A DNA stretch of 64,000 bases from Oegoconia quadripuncta (GCA_949316235.1 OX438758.1:496001-560000), one strand, 5' to 3'; shown: positions 21,320-32,279, counted from the first letter of the stretch. The notes: generated by a model not told the origin, from the sequence alone. Numbers and translations are program-made.

Positions 21320-21910
21320 ATGACTTCACTCCTGACTACGAATAACTTTCCACTACGAACCATAGCCGAATTCAGCCGAAAATTGTTGGACTTCCGTACT
21401 AAAGGTGGTTTCAGAATACATTCCCTCAATACTCGACACAAATATAAACTATCCGTGCCTGCGTTCAGACTTCAAAAGACAAATAAGTCGTACTTAGGGA
21501 ACTGTGTCCGTTTTTATAACAAAATCCCATTAAATATATTGGAGCTCACGGAAAGACAATTTAAAAATAAAATCAAAAGTACCCTTATTAGAAAGGCCTA
21601 TTATAGTATAAATGATTACTTGGAAGATAGAGATGCCCGGCTTCAGTAGTGTATTTTAATATCATAGCTTTAAGGAAATTGACAATGCCCATTTACAGCA
21701 GCTACTTATTATGCAGACTGACAATGCCTTTACAGCAGCTACATTACTCTAAATTATTTTATAATCCTTTTATTTGTATCCAGATATTTGTTAATAATTA
21801 ATGTACTTTCGCTTTTACATTTAATTAGGTATATATAAATTGTATTGTAATGGACATGTCCAAGTGCGCGGAATACGCCTATGGAAAAAATAAATGAGTA
21901 TGAGTATGAA
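21320..21910 (+). mobile_element. LINE-A3 C-terminus and 3' UTR
   Basis: A 109-codon frame ending LIRKAYYSINDYLEDRDARL aligns with the LINE-A C-terminus (NTRHKYKLSVPAFRL, CVRFYNKIPLNI). The 3' UTR ends in a short ATGAGTATGAGTATGA repeat. It differs enough from A1/A2 to be a separate subfamily. The upstream polymerase is missing. Confidence 0.72.
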
Positions 21911-21914
21911 TTTA

Positions 21915-22575
21915 CTTTGGAAGGGTAATCGAATTTTTTTTATCAAAATCGACTATGGTTCCTTGAGGAAAGTTGTTCATAATCAAGAGTGACGTCACCA
22001 GTTAATGGGAATTACACGAATTCAAATTCACCCTGTATTGTTATTACATTAAATGACCAATTTCAAAGCATGAAATAATATATAGACTCTTCTTAATATT
22101 ATCTGGATTTGACATTATTTGATTATGGTTCCGTATTGTACCTCTTTACCTATTGTTATCATTTGCCTCTCGCCTTGACAACCACGTGACGAACCCCTCC
22201 ACCCTACCCTCCCAAATATCCATTGCCAAGTGGTAACAATAATCTTAAACGATAATTGGAACTGAATCCTGGATCATCCTGTGAATACGATCATCGGAGC
22301 GCGATAGACGAACTTAATAGCTGTTTCTGACATGGTCTTAACATCTAAGGTTCCAGATTCAATTCCATTGTGTATTCAAATGTAACAAAATAGATTTATT
22401 GAATCGCTTTTGTTTACAGTCGGTAAACCAGGCGGTACTGTTGTTAGGTATTTAAGTCCTACACATTATGGTATATGGTTTTGATCATTTACAAGTACCT
22501 ATTTACCCCTATATATTATATGGAACCCATTTTATTTATTTTTTGGTTTGTAGGTACTGCAGTTCCGAAGACATT
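21915..22575. other. Intergenic, nothing recognised
   Basis: No supported gene. A TGACGTCA palindrome occurs at 21990-21997. Confidence 0.35.
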
Positions 22576-22580
22576 TAATT

Positions 22581-22819
22581 TTTCTTTTTTTTTTTATGTA
22601 CAAAGGTGGAAGCGTGCTCGCCCGGAAACCACATCTTATTTGGGGGACTGGCTATCTTATCTCTGATAGCTGGAATACAACAATGCTATTAACATTGGCG
22701 GCACACTTAGATAAGCTTGTGGTAGCTAGCCAAGCGGACATTTAAAATGCCCTACCACACATAAACATGTACCCCTGGTTATCGAACCCGCGACCTCCGA
22801 TTCGTAAACCCTATGTTGT
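22581..22819 (-). mobile_element. SINE-2, head and tail partly missing
   Basis: AAAGGTGGAAGCGTGCTCGC to CGACCTCCGATTCGTAAACC; lacks the first ~25 bases of the tRNA-like head and the CATCAGGTG tail. Confidence 0.82.
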
Positions 22820-22869
22820 CAAACAAAAAAACAAAACGGTTAAAAATCGCAGCTTTTTTATCAAAATCA

Positions 22870-23880
22870 AAATCAAAAATCAAAATCAAAAAATGCTTTA
22901 TTTTGTAGGTACACAGGTTACACTTAAAATAGTCAGATTTTACATTTTTAAAGCTACTGCTTGTTCAAAAGGCAATTTTCCCCTGAGAAGAACAAGCAAG
23001 TAACTCGAGAGGTCGCTCTTTTAAAAAAAGGTTGTTATATTATAAAATTATTATTTTATATTATAATATTTCATTATTAATTGTGAAATAGCCTGGTTAT
23101 GCGAACGGGCTGGTTATGTCCATGATTGTTTATCTTCTAAATAATCTGATATTTTATAATATGCTTTCTTAATAAGTTTCTGTTTTATAGTATCTTTAAA
23201 TTTATTGAAAGGAAGATTTTGTATATCAACAGGAACTTTATTGAAAAAGCGTATACATAACCCTTTGAATGAATTACTGACTTTGTGGAGGCGACTTATG
23301 TGACCTGCAAGTTTATCTTTATTTCTTGTATTGACATCATGTTTATCACTATTTTTCCTAAATGATGCTATATTTTTTTTGACATATATTAGATTTTCAA
23401 AAATGTACTGTGACGAAAAGGTTAGAATATTATACTCTTTAAATCTGTCTCTAAGTGACACTGCAGGTCTCAATTGATAAATTGCGCGAACGGCTCGTTT
23501 TTGTAAAACAAAGATTGTATTGATATCCGCGGCATTTCCCCACAGCAAGATACCGTAAGACATCAGGCTATGGAAATAACTAAAATATACTAATCTAGCA
23601 GTATTTACGTCCGATATTTGTCTAATATTTTATGGATATGAGGACCCCATTGTAATTTGGCGTCCAAAGTAATGCCCAAAAATATAGTGGACTCAACAAG
23701 GTCTAGAGTGACATTTTTTATCATTATATTTGTGGGCACCTCCCTGACATTAGGCAGTACAAATTTAACACATTTAGTATTTTTCTCATGTAGTTATGTA
23801 TTTCGATATTATCTTGTTTCGAGGGTTGTCTAAATTTTCAATATTTTTATATTCAAGATTAAACCCGGAGATATGAGACA
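22870..23880 (-). pseudogene. LINE-A1 reverse transcriptase C-terminus, frameshifted, with 3' UTR
   Basis: The longest LINE remnant. On the minus strand, 23563-23114 is an open 149-codon frame (SYGILLWGNAADINTIFVLQ, KRAVRAIYQLRP, RNKDKLAGHISRLHKVSNSF, AYYKISDYLEDKQSWT). Upstream (23880-23600) the polymerase continues as LVESTIFLGITLDAKLQWGP, the conserved block just after the catalytic palm, but frame breaks separate the two. The 3' UTR runs to about 22870 and ends in a CAAAATCAAAATC-type repeat. The catalytic YxDD region is absent. CR1/jockey-superfamily affinity is likely; exact clade not assigned. Confidence 0.85.
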
Positions 23881-23940
23881 TAGAATAGAACGATAGAATC
23901 ATTTGTTCCATCAATGTTGACGAAGGCTTCCTAAAAATTC

Positions 23941-24149
23941 AATAAATAAATAAATATATACTTCAGATACTTTACACCCATCATCTAGTCCCAAACTAAG
24001 CAAAACTTGTACTATTGATACTAGATAACGGATAAACATACATAAATATAAACATCAATGACTCAATGAATGTATTGCACAACGGAAAAGAATCATCGTA
24101 TTCATCGCGCAAACATTCCTCGCTAGATTTGAACCCGCAACCGTTGGTA
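23941..24149 (-). mobile_element. SINE-1, head replaced by a hairpin
   Basis: TACACCCATCATCTAGTCCC, AACTAAGCAAAACTTGTACT..GGATAAACATACATAAATAT, then CCCGCAACCGTTGGTATCGC. Where box A should follow, the sequence switches into the perfect hairpin at 24150-24207. Confidence 0.8.
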
Positions 24150-24207
24150 TCGCTGACGAGTATTTACATCAGCTATTGGTTTAGCTGATGTAAATACTCG
24201 TCAGCGA
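24150..24207. repeat. Perfect 25-bp-stem hairpin, 8-nt loop
   Basis: Left arm 24150-24174 (starts TCGCTGACGAGTATTTACAT), right arm 24183-24207, complementary at every position; loop ATTGGTTT. The outermost bases are the SINE-1 head sequence TCGCTGACGA. Confidence 0.95.
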
Positions 24208-24209
24208 CA

Positions 24210-24598
24210 TCTAAACTAAACCAACAACATACCGTGCGAACGGTTAAAAGTGATCCGTACTATCATTTAATTATGTTATGTTATTTAATATCTAATACAT
24301 TTCAATAATAAATTCTATCAACTGCCTTATTCGGAATCTTTTAAAATTTTTAACTCGAAAAGAGTGGTGAGTTAAACGAAATCTTAACAGATCGGTTCAG
24401 GTTTCCATTACAAATTGTAGATATATAGAACACGTTCCTTTCAATAAACTCGTCGAGTACACGGCTAACATGTTGGAAGTAATCAACACGAGAAGAAGCT
24501 AAATAAGATCCAACTCTATAGCAATATAACTGAAGGAGTAATATTCTACATCAGATTTCAAATATAATAACTTTGAAAATGAAAGGTATAACCTATAA
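24210..24598. other. Intergenic, nothing recognised
   Basis: AT-rich unique sequence. Confidence 0.35.
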
Positions 24599-24599
24599 A

Positions 24600-24930
24600 C
24601 TGCAAAATCAAATCAAGCCAAATCAAAACATATTTATTTCGTATATAGGATAAAAATTATCACTTGAAAACGTCACATATTTTATCTTATTATTAAAGTA
24701 TTTGACATTATTGCTCATTCACAAAGCTGATTCCCCAGAGAAGAACGAGCAAGAAACTCAAGGGTTGCTCCTTTAAATAAGTTTGGGTTACAATTACATT
24801 ATATTGTATAATTAGACTGAATATCGCCGTGCTTCCATGCTTGCTTATCATCCAGATAGTCAGAAATTTTATTTTTTTTATTGGTAAATAATGTCTGTTT
24901 TATAATGGTTTTGAATTTATTTAAAGGTAA
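24600..24930 (-). mobile_element. LINE-A2 3' UTR and C-terminal stub
   Basis: ATCACTTGAAAACGTCAC, ATTGCTCATTCACAAAGCTG, CCCCAGAGAAGAACGAGCAA, then coding remnant to GAATTTATTTAAAGGTAAA, where it breaks off. Confidence 0.8.
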
Positions 24931-25089
24931 AACGGGTTGGCCGTTGTGCATAAAAAAAGAAAAAAGATTCATGGGCGATCATTCGATCACTGCTTAATTG
25001 CAGCGCCTCGAATACCGTCGCAAGATCGCCTGTCCCTCAATCTTTTACAGGATTCATTTCGGTGAGTGTGCGTTGGAAATACATTATCT

Positions 25090-25356
25090 TATTTCAGCTT
25101 GGCGTGAAGAGGGATTTCACCCGTAGGTAGTCAACATACCGAACATTCGCACTAAGCGGTTCGAGTCTTCATTCATAATCCGAACAGCCAAGGCATGGAA
25201 CTCCCTTCCGGCGTCAGTCTTTCCTGAATCCTACAACCTTGGGATCTTCAAGAGCAGAGTAAATAGGTATTTACTGGGATCGCGTGCTTCATCTTCGACC
25301 ACATCGTCACTTGTCAACAGGTGAGATTGTGGTCAAACGCGTATTCAGTTAATAAT
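25090..25356 (+). mobile_element. LINE-B C-terminus and 3' end
   Basis: Encodes, with minor damage, NIPNIRTKRFESSFII, RTAKAWNSLPASVFPESYN and LGIFKSRVNRYLLGSRA. It ends GTGAGATTGTGGTCAAACGC. This is the C-terminal tail of a jockey/CR1-type polymerase; 5' part missing. Confidence 0.8.
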
Positions 25357-25500
25357 ATAATAATAATATTTTGGATTTTTGATTTTTTTTTTTTTGAATG
25401 ACAAACTATTTATTCCTTACTAACTTTTTAGATCTATGTATCCTGCTTTATGCCTGTAAAGTTTCATTAGAATGCGTTCATTCATTTCGAAAAATTTGTA

Positions 25501-25650
<150 letters not shown>

Positions 25651-25839
25651 TGTTAACGCTCTTACAAAAAAAAAAACAAACTAAAATCGACCCACTCATT
25701 ACTTAGATGCACTCGGACAACTGGACACACATAATGTCAAACACAACACTAGACGTTTTTCGTTGGGGTTTAAAAAGTTCTGCATTACTACTCAATTTGT
25801 ACGGGCAGTGTATGAATAAGGCTCAGTTCAGCCGAGGCG

Positions 25840-26030
25840 ATAAATCCGTGCAAATAAAACGCGCGTTTAGCGGGTGTTTGCGGAGGTGCAGTCCCGTGCT
25901 GCGCGATGTGGCCGTGTGTCACGTACCGGATTAAACGAACGCGGCCATTGTTAACGGTGAGCTAATAATTTCGTATTTATTTTGTACTTTATGCCACGGG
26001 ATAAGGGGGAGCTGGGGGTCACGTGTTAAA
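25840..26030 (+). promoter_or_regulatory. CpG-rich promoter or first-exon candidate
   Basis: Local CG enrichment (AAACGCGCGTTTAGCGGGTG, CGTGCTGCGCGATG, GAACGCGGCCATTG), a splice-donor-like ACG|GTGAGC at 25957 and an E-box CACGTG (26020-26025). No coding exon downstream is recognised; inference from composition only. Confidence 0.3.
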
Positions 26031-26214
26031 TAAGCGCGTTGCTAACCCTTCGGATATAATCTGAAATAGTTTATATGAAAAATAATTTTATTTCATTATG
26101 TTCAATGAATCGTGATTAAAGAACGAAAGTCACGACATAGCCTAGCAGATTAATACTAGGCTGTATGGGCATAGATACATTTGCCTTCCAATATTGTTGG
26201 AGAATAAACCAGAA

Positions 26215-26460
26215 AAAAGGAAAAGACTTTTTGGCGGGAACTCAGCGCGTGATGTTGCATTTTTGTTTTTATTTCTTACAATTTGTTTGAGTTGAGTTTT
26301 AAAGCTTAATAATGGGAGAATATTGTGCAGCAAAAGTCAGTGATGGTGTACAAGTGAAGGGAAGTGTAAAGTGAGTAACAAAGCTTTCGGATTCCTACAA
26401 GAAGCCGCAAAATCTTCCGTAAAGCATTCTGTCACTTTACTGAAGAATTACTACATAATG
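26215..26460 (+). mobile_element. Dispersed retro-element R7
   Basis: Matches 56.70-56.94 kb and, in reverse, 50.62-50.80 kb: ATGGGAGAATATTGTGCAGC, AAAAGTCAGTGATGGTGTAC, AAGTGAAGGGAAGTG, AGCATTCTGTCACTTTACTG. The small reading frame beginning at ATG 26312 meets a TGA after SVK here. See the 50-kb copy for the open version. Confidence 0.65.
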
Positions 26461-26464
26461 TTTT

Positions 26465-26995
26465 CGTGTTTAGGCTGATGGCTTTACTGCCAAGCCATAA
26501 TTAATTAGAAAAAAAACACGCAAATAATCTTGTTATGGTCCACCTTACAAATTTTAAACTTGTGACAACCCTTCCGTACTTGCGTAAATACCTATACAGG
26601 CGTTAGTATCGCCCAATTTCAAAGTCGTCGGCCTACTGTAGGAAATAATATACTGTGCCTCAGTTTCATGACAGAATAAAATATCACATTCATGTAAAAT
26701 ACATTACACTTTACGGTAGTCGGCTTAGTAGGCCCTTGAAGAGAATAACCTTATTTACTTCCCAGGTCTGGCTCAACAACGTATCCTGTTTACGGCCATG
26801 TGTCACAGTTATTGAATAGAGAGTAATTATTGCTGGAAAACAACAAACTAACAAGATGACGAGCTGATTGAATAATGTGGTTAGCAGATAGAAATACATA
26901 TTATGTTAATAATTTAAGAATTATCAATGTTTATTCAGTAATAAATAAGTTCATTACTAAAAGAAATATATAATGTAAAACCGCGGCAGAACAAG
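26465..26995. other. Intergenic, nothing recognised
   Basis: No supported gene or repeat. Confidence 0.35.
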
Positions 26996-26999
26996 CTCA

Positions 27000-27260
27000 A
27001 AGTCACAAGCGCCGTAAATTGTGCGTCACTCACTATAAACCATGAGTTTGCATCGCTTGGCAGTGGAGACATTCGGCCCTTGGTCTTCTGACATAAAAAA
27101 TATGTAAAGGAGTTATCCATTAAACTGGTATACGCCTCCGGAGTTGTGAGAGCTGGTGCTTACTTCGCTCAGCCGCTGAGCTTACGCAATCAACGGGGCA
27201 ATGGCGTTAGCGTACTAGGTGCTATGCCTCATGGAAGCGAGTTGGACGGCGTATTTTTAC
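27000..27260 (+). mobile_element. LINE-E C-terminal module, frame-damaged
   Basis: Across frames it reads AVETFGPWSSDIKNM, VKELSIKLVYASGVVRAGAY, FAQPLSLRNQRGNGVSVLGA. This is the same module as 53215-53485 (ETLGPWGP, RAGLYFGQR, IQRGNAASLLGT). It resembles the C-terminal tail of a reverse-transcribing element; class unresolved. Confidence 0.55.
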
Positions 27261-27264
27261 TATA

Positions 27265-27735
27265 AGATATATTTTCAATCGTGTATTTATAAATTGCTAA
27301 TACAATCAACTCAAAATCTCCATTGTCTATTCCGAAATATATGCAAAATAGAAAACGTAATCAAGATCTTTATCATACAGGTGGACCCAGAAAGCTGGCA
27401 ATACTGATGCGTTGGCCAAGGAATTGGCGAGTGAATAAGTCCTTAAAGAGCTTCCTACTTACTCAATGTATTGGTTAATAAAAATCATGTGAATCTCCAA
27501 TAATTATTGTGGACAGGTTTTATTGGTGGCCCTGAGGTAAGCGATTGAATGTATTCGATTGGATGTAAGAACAGGAAACGAACCTTTTAGTTGAGTGAAA
27601 TACAATGAACATAGAAAGTAGAATAAAATTGAATCCCGTACCTGGTGATCTGTCACAAAGCTTTCCTAGTACGGATACCAGTCACTCAAAAAACTATGTT
27701 TATATTATATTTCTCATAAATTAAAGCCTCATAAA
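27265..27735. other. Intergenic, nothing recognised
   Basis: No supported gene. Confidence 0.35.
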
Positions 27736-27739
27736 TTAA

Positions 27740-28067
27740 CCGCCTCCGTGGCTCAATGTAAACAACATTGGGTTTACGATTCGGAGGTCGCGGGTTCGAT
27801 ATCCAGCGGGGTACCTATTTAAGTACTCGGTTTGGTTGGTGGTAGGGCGCTTTAATTGTCCGCCTGGCTAGCTACCACCATCTTATCATCTGCCGCCAAG
27901 CAGCAATGTTAATAGCATTGTTGTGTTCCGGTTGTCAGAGATAAGATAGCCAGGGCCCCAAGTGTGTTGGGGTTTCCGGGTCAGTACGCTTCCACCTTCG
28001 ACCTCATCATTACTTAACATCAGGCGTGATTGAGGTCAGGTACCAACCCGTTATGCATAAAAAAAAA
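27740..28067 (+). mobile_element. SINE-2, full length, plus orientation
   Basis: Begins CCGCCTCCGTGGCTCAATGT; box B GGTTCGATAT is mutated from GGTTCGATCC. It ends ATCAGGCGTGATTGAGGTCA, TTATGCATAAAAAAAAA. No clear target-site duplication. Confidence 0.9.
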
Positions 28068-28182
28068 GCATCTAAGTGTATTTTTGTGAGAAAAAATAAT
28101 TTCTTTTTTTGGATTTCTAGTTAAAATTAACGACACTTAAGTGACAACTTAGGGTTGTGACATTTTCATACGAGTTGTTGTA

Positions 28183-28460
28183 GAGTAGGATGAACCAAGG
28201 ATACCAATCTATTAGACGTGGGATAATAAATACTCAGTACTAGGCTTTCATAAAAAGCGCGAAATGTTTGACAAACGGCTCACGGGTAAGCCTGTTGACC
28301 AGATTACTGAACTGTCGTCGATATTCTCCATACCTTACCATCTGTATATAGAGCAGGATGAAGTACCAACCTATTGGACGAGTGATAATAAATATGAGGT
28401 ACTAGGCTTTCAGAAAAAGGCGAAGTAAAATGTTTAACAAACGAGGACTGGCTCACGTTT
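28183..28460. repeat. Diverged direct repeat (two ~105-bp units, 168-bp offset)
   Basis: GAGTAGGATGAACCA..GATACCAATCTATTAGACG..ACTAGGCTTTCATAAAAAGC at 28183 recurs at 28351 as GAGCAGGATGAAGTACCAACC..ACTAGGCTTTCAGAAAAAGG. Confidence 0.7.
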
Positions 28461-28464
28461 TGTA

Positions 28465-29890
28465 CATGAAGCGACGGGCCGAAGTGACAGCCGCGCCCGC
28501 GAATACATTATTCATAATAACTTAGAGTAAGCCTCAATCCCAGCGGTAGAGGACGTCTTAAATTGTGAAACCCACACACAAAGATTGTGATACGTTTCTC
28601 CCTATATACCCACAGCCCGCAACCGCAGTGAGATACTCTTAAGTCTCACTTTAATTAATTAAATGTTTAATGAGAAGGAAATCGAAAGCTGTTGTGTACA
28701 CAGTCCGATGCACGGAGCATTACATAAAAGGTCATCCGATATCGGATGTCTACGGTTGGCTGAACTATACATATAACGACTGGACACCCTTATTATTTTT
28801 TACGTACGATATCTGCTCCAGTTGGGAACCAAATATGTATTGATTTCCTTGAATTTATTGCTAAGGGAGAGTACACGATTGACATAGCACATGCTGCATA
28901 GTCATGCATGTCTTTTGTGGAGTTGAATCAACCTCCGATCGAGGGGTATAAATGAATAAGGTTCCAGTAGACTTCAAGAATTCACTGTAAATAATTTCGT
29001 AACCATCATAAAACAAATTTCGAAATATCTGACTACAAAATAATACAAATACACTTTATTGCACAACAGAAAAGAAAATACAGTTTCAGAAATGTGGTAA
29101 TGTCAGACCTTATCACTAAAAGCGATCTCTTCCAGTCAACCTTTAAGGACAGTACATTTGAAATAAGTGGGTTGTGCGGTATTAAATAGGGATGCAGATA
29201 CAAACTACGTGAATAGATTTCGTATATTTACTTACACATACATACATAGATCAATAGACAAATATACCTACTTAAACATAACATCTATAAAATAGCAACG
29301 AAATACAAACGTAAATATATAGGTGTACTAAATAAATATTTATTGATATATAAAATAATAATAATGTGGTGTGTGGACGCCCTAATATTAAGCAACTATG
29401 TAACCAGCCTAATCCTGTGCCAATATATTGATAATTATTTTAATAAATTGGGTTGTTCAACGTGAGCTCTCGTTTGATTTACACCTCCGTTCCGTATATG
29501 GCGACCCATGCCAGTTTTAGCGGTCTGCCTCCAAGTCGCGAGTGAGTCATGTAGTTCCTATGCTAATTAAAATAAATCCCATAAATAAATAAAGTGTCTT
29601 TCCAATAATATTTTATGGACTATATGTAAACGTAAAGCTGGATTTCAAATATGGGAAAATCACAATCAAAAGAAGAAATCATCATTGCCCAAAATGCGGC
29701 CGGCGGCAGTAACCAGGCGTCGATCGAAGAACTAAAGTTCCATGCCACACACCACAATAATGACTATGATGATGATTGGAACAAATTCCGAGCTCAACTG
29801 ATTATACGTGCCAGCATTAGTACTCGTAATATATTTTCCTTCGTTATATCTAACCGCAAATTGTGACTCAAAATCTATTTAATAAAAAGT
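28465..29890. other. Intergenic, nothing recognised
   Basis: Includes the 71-codon ORF 29651-29866 (+; MGKSQSKEEIIIAQNAAGGS), which begins with a Gly-Lys-rich segment. MG- followed by KSQSKEE resembles a viral or cellular myristoylated N-terminus, or the start of a retroelement gag. A TGGCGACCCATG block lies just upstream (29500). It is short, unsupported further, and left unassigned. Confidence 0.3.
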
Positions 29891-29894
29891 GTAA

Positions 29895-30000
29895 CCTTTG
29901 AGTCAAAGTCAAAAATACTTTATTTTGTAGATACTTGAGAAGAACAAGCGAGAAACTCGAGAGGTTGCTCTTTAAAAAAAAAAAGGTTTTTATATTACAA
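29895..30000 (-). mobile_element. LINE-A1 3' UTR fragment
   Basis: AAAAATACTTTATTTTGTAG, AGAACAAGCGAGAAACTCGA, GAGGTTGCTC; ends TATATTACAAAAA next to the inverted repeat. Confidence 0.72.
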
Positions 30001-30012
30001 AAAGACAATAAT

Positions 30013-30639
30013 ATCCCACCAAAAACATTCTGTAAAAAACTAGCCAAGTCTCGATGGAGCTGCTTGATTATCTCTAAAAAGTAATGAAATCTATACAAAG
30101 TCGTGCCAAGTGTAAGGTTCCTTACTGCGATTTCTTTATTATTATAGTTAATGTTGTGTGACTTGGCCGTTGAAGGGTACACAGGGGTACAAAACCAGGT
30201 GCTACATGACACCATTGCACCAATCTGTCGCCAGAACCGCTATTAATGTTATTAATTATGTTATTAAGAATGTTCAACGGCAAACTATTAGCGAATAATC
30301 TGTGTGGCGTTACATAACATTCTTTATACGTTAGTGGCTTTATCAAGCCTACAATTGACTGGTTATTGAATCAACGTTTTCCAAGTGGCAATTTTCCATC
30401 GTCAATGCGTAGCGGTTCTGGCGACAGATTGGTGCAATGGTGTCATGGAGCACCTGGTTTTGTACCCCTGTGTACCCTTCAACGGCCAAGTCACACAACA
30501 TTAACTATAATAATAAAGAAATCGCAGTAAGGAACCTTACACTTGGCACGACTTTGTATAGATTTCATTACTTTTTAGAGATAATCAAGCAGCTCCATCG
30601 AGACTTGGCTAGTTTTTTACAGAATGTTTTTGGTGGGAT
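30013..30639. repeat. Large inverted repeat: 230-bp arms, 167-bp loop
   Basis: Arms 30013-30242 and 30410-30639 are reverse complements with constant coordinate sum (60652), so there is no indel. The only difference found is 30204 versus 30448 (about 99.6% identity). Arm sequence: ATCCCACCAAAAACATTCTG .. CGCCAGAACCGCTA. A transcript through it would form a 230-bp duplex. No transposase, TIR motif or coding domain is recognised, and the two mirrored ORFs are read as shadows of the repeat. Confidence 0.96.
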
Positions 30640-30659
30640 TTCACTTCTTTTTGTAGAAA

Positions 30660-31690
30660 CGTGGGCATATTATATATATGCCCTACTTACGAATATACTT
30701 GATACTGCAAGTTGAGTCAGTTCTACCATACACCAAGAAAGATATTGAATGGAAGAGACAAGACCCGTCTTTGGGCATACCAACTACTTGGTAGCCACTA
30801 AGTTCATCGTCGTCTTTTAATATTATCGACATTTTTTACGATAATTATTATCTTGCGAAATCAAACACAATTAAACTCAACGACTTTTAGTATATGGACA
30901 ACAAATCAGAAATACCGATAATATTTAGACTAAAACCTACTTATTCTTTTGTTTTAATAAAAAAAACTTAAAGAAAATATTACTCTGCCTACTCAATCTA
31001 TACAAACTATAAGCAAAACGTTAACTCTTAATTATTAGACAAGTGTCAATATAATTAATTATCAATGAACTTTCTACCAAAGGTACTACCTACCTAGTAC
31101 TGAAATACAGCTAAATTAATGATATTTTTAAACGAAACGAAGTAATATCTAACTAAATAAACTAAACTAGAATACTAGAAAAGTACTTATAAACACGAAC
31201 GCGATTCGAAGTACTGCCTAACTGTAAATTAAACCTAGAAAACTAAAAGTAGGTACTAAATAATTAACAATTAAATAAAGTATTCAATTGAAACTTCTTT
31301 TAATTCTGATAATTAAGTAATAATCAGTAATCCGTCACAACCATATAATTCCTAACCTGTTTAAATCTTTGAATTAATATAATAACAACCTGCCAATTAA
31401 CCTTAGCAAACCTCACGAAATAATCAGCGAAATCAACGAAATGCAAATAATCCCTCCTAATCCCTAGCAAACATTTTCAAGCGCAATAGAAGAATGTCGT
31501 AAATGACTGTAACGCGGCCGGTTGCCACTTTGCCATATAAGGTTATCGGAAAAACAAAACGTAAGCGCGTTTTAAAATACAGTCAACGCCATCTAGCGAC
31601 GCGTGCGGGTATCACCGCCACTCTTAGCCAATGCATTATATTTTGACCAAATTTTCGTTTGTTTATATAATTTGTGTAATGTTCGAGTAG
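30660..31690. other. Intergenic; CTCF-like core at 31584-31600
   Basis: AT-rich and mostly unique. 31500-31620 is CG-richer and contains AACGCCATCTAGCGACG. No gene. Confidence 0.35.
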
Positions 31691-31691
31691 A

Positions 31692-32275
31692 ATAAAATTA
31701 ATCGTTTGACTATTTCTTCTTGTAAACTTGTAATAAGTATAAGTAAGTATAAGTATAAAAGCCAGTCTAGTCTTATCCAGAGTTTTCCTTTAATTTTATT
31801 TATATTCGTATTAAAAGCAGAAAGGGAGGCATTCGCCCAGCAGTGGGACGCTATAGGCTAGATTAAATTAGAAGATGTGTCCCACTACGCTGGACAGTCG
31901 ATTTTTTTATGTACCAATAGTAGAAGGGGGCATTACCATATCTCTAATACAGCTGGGACCAGCTGAGGGTTCTTCGTCAGATATAAAGTTAATCGTTCGA
32001 CTATTTCTTCTTGTAAACTTTTAAGTATAAGTATAAAAGCCAGTGTAGTCTTATCCTGAGTTTTCCTTTAATTTTATTTATATGCGTATTATAAGCAGAA
32101 GGGGAAGCATGCGCCCAGCAGTGGGATGCTAGATAGGCTAGATTAAATTAGAAGATGTGTCCCACTACGCTGGATTTTTGCAATGACAGTCGATTTTTCT
32201 ATGTACCAATAGTAGAAGGGGGCATTACCATATCTCTAATACAGCTGAGACCAGCTGAGGGTTCTTCATCAGATA
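31692..32275. repeat. Local tandem duplication, two ~290-bp copies
   Basis: Copy 1 is 31692-31985 and copy 2 is 31986-32275, offset 291 bp, both running from TTAATCGTT.GACTATTTC to AGCTGAGGGTTCTTC.TCAGATA. Copy 2 has an extra TTTTTGCAATGA and a few substitutions. Each contains an RTE-like tail (CCCAGCAGTGGGA.GCTA). Confidence 0.88.
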
Positions 32276-32279
32276 CTTC

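Noticed and set aside
29868..30715. Mirrored ORFs (30215-29868 minus and 30437-30715 plus) with almost the same protein
   Set aside because: They are the same DNA in the two arms of the inverted repeat; no domain, and the frame is set by the repeat.
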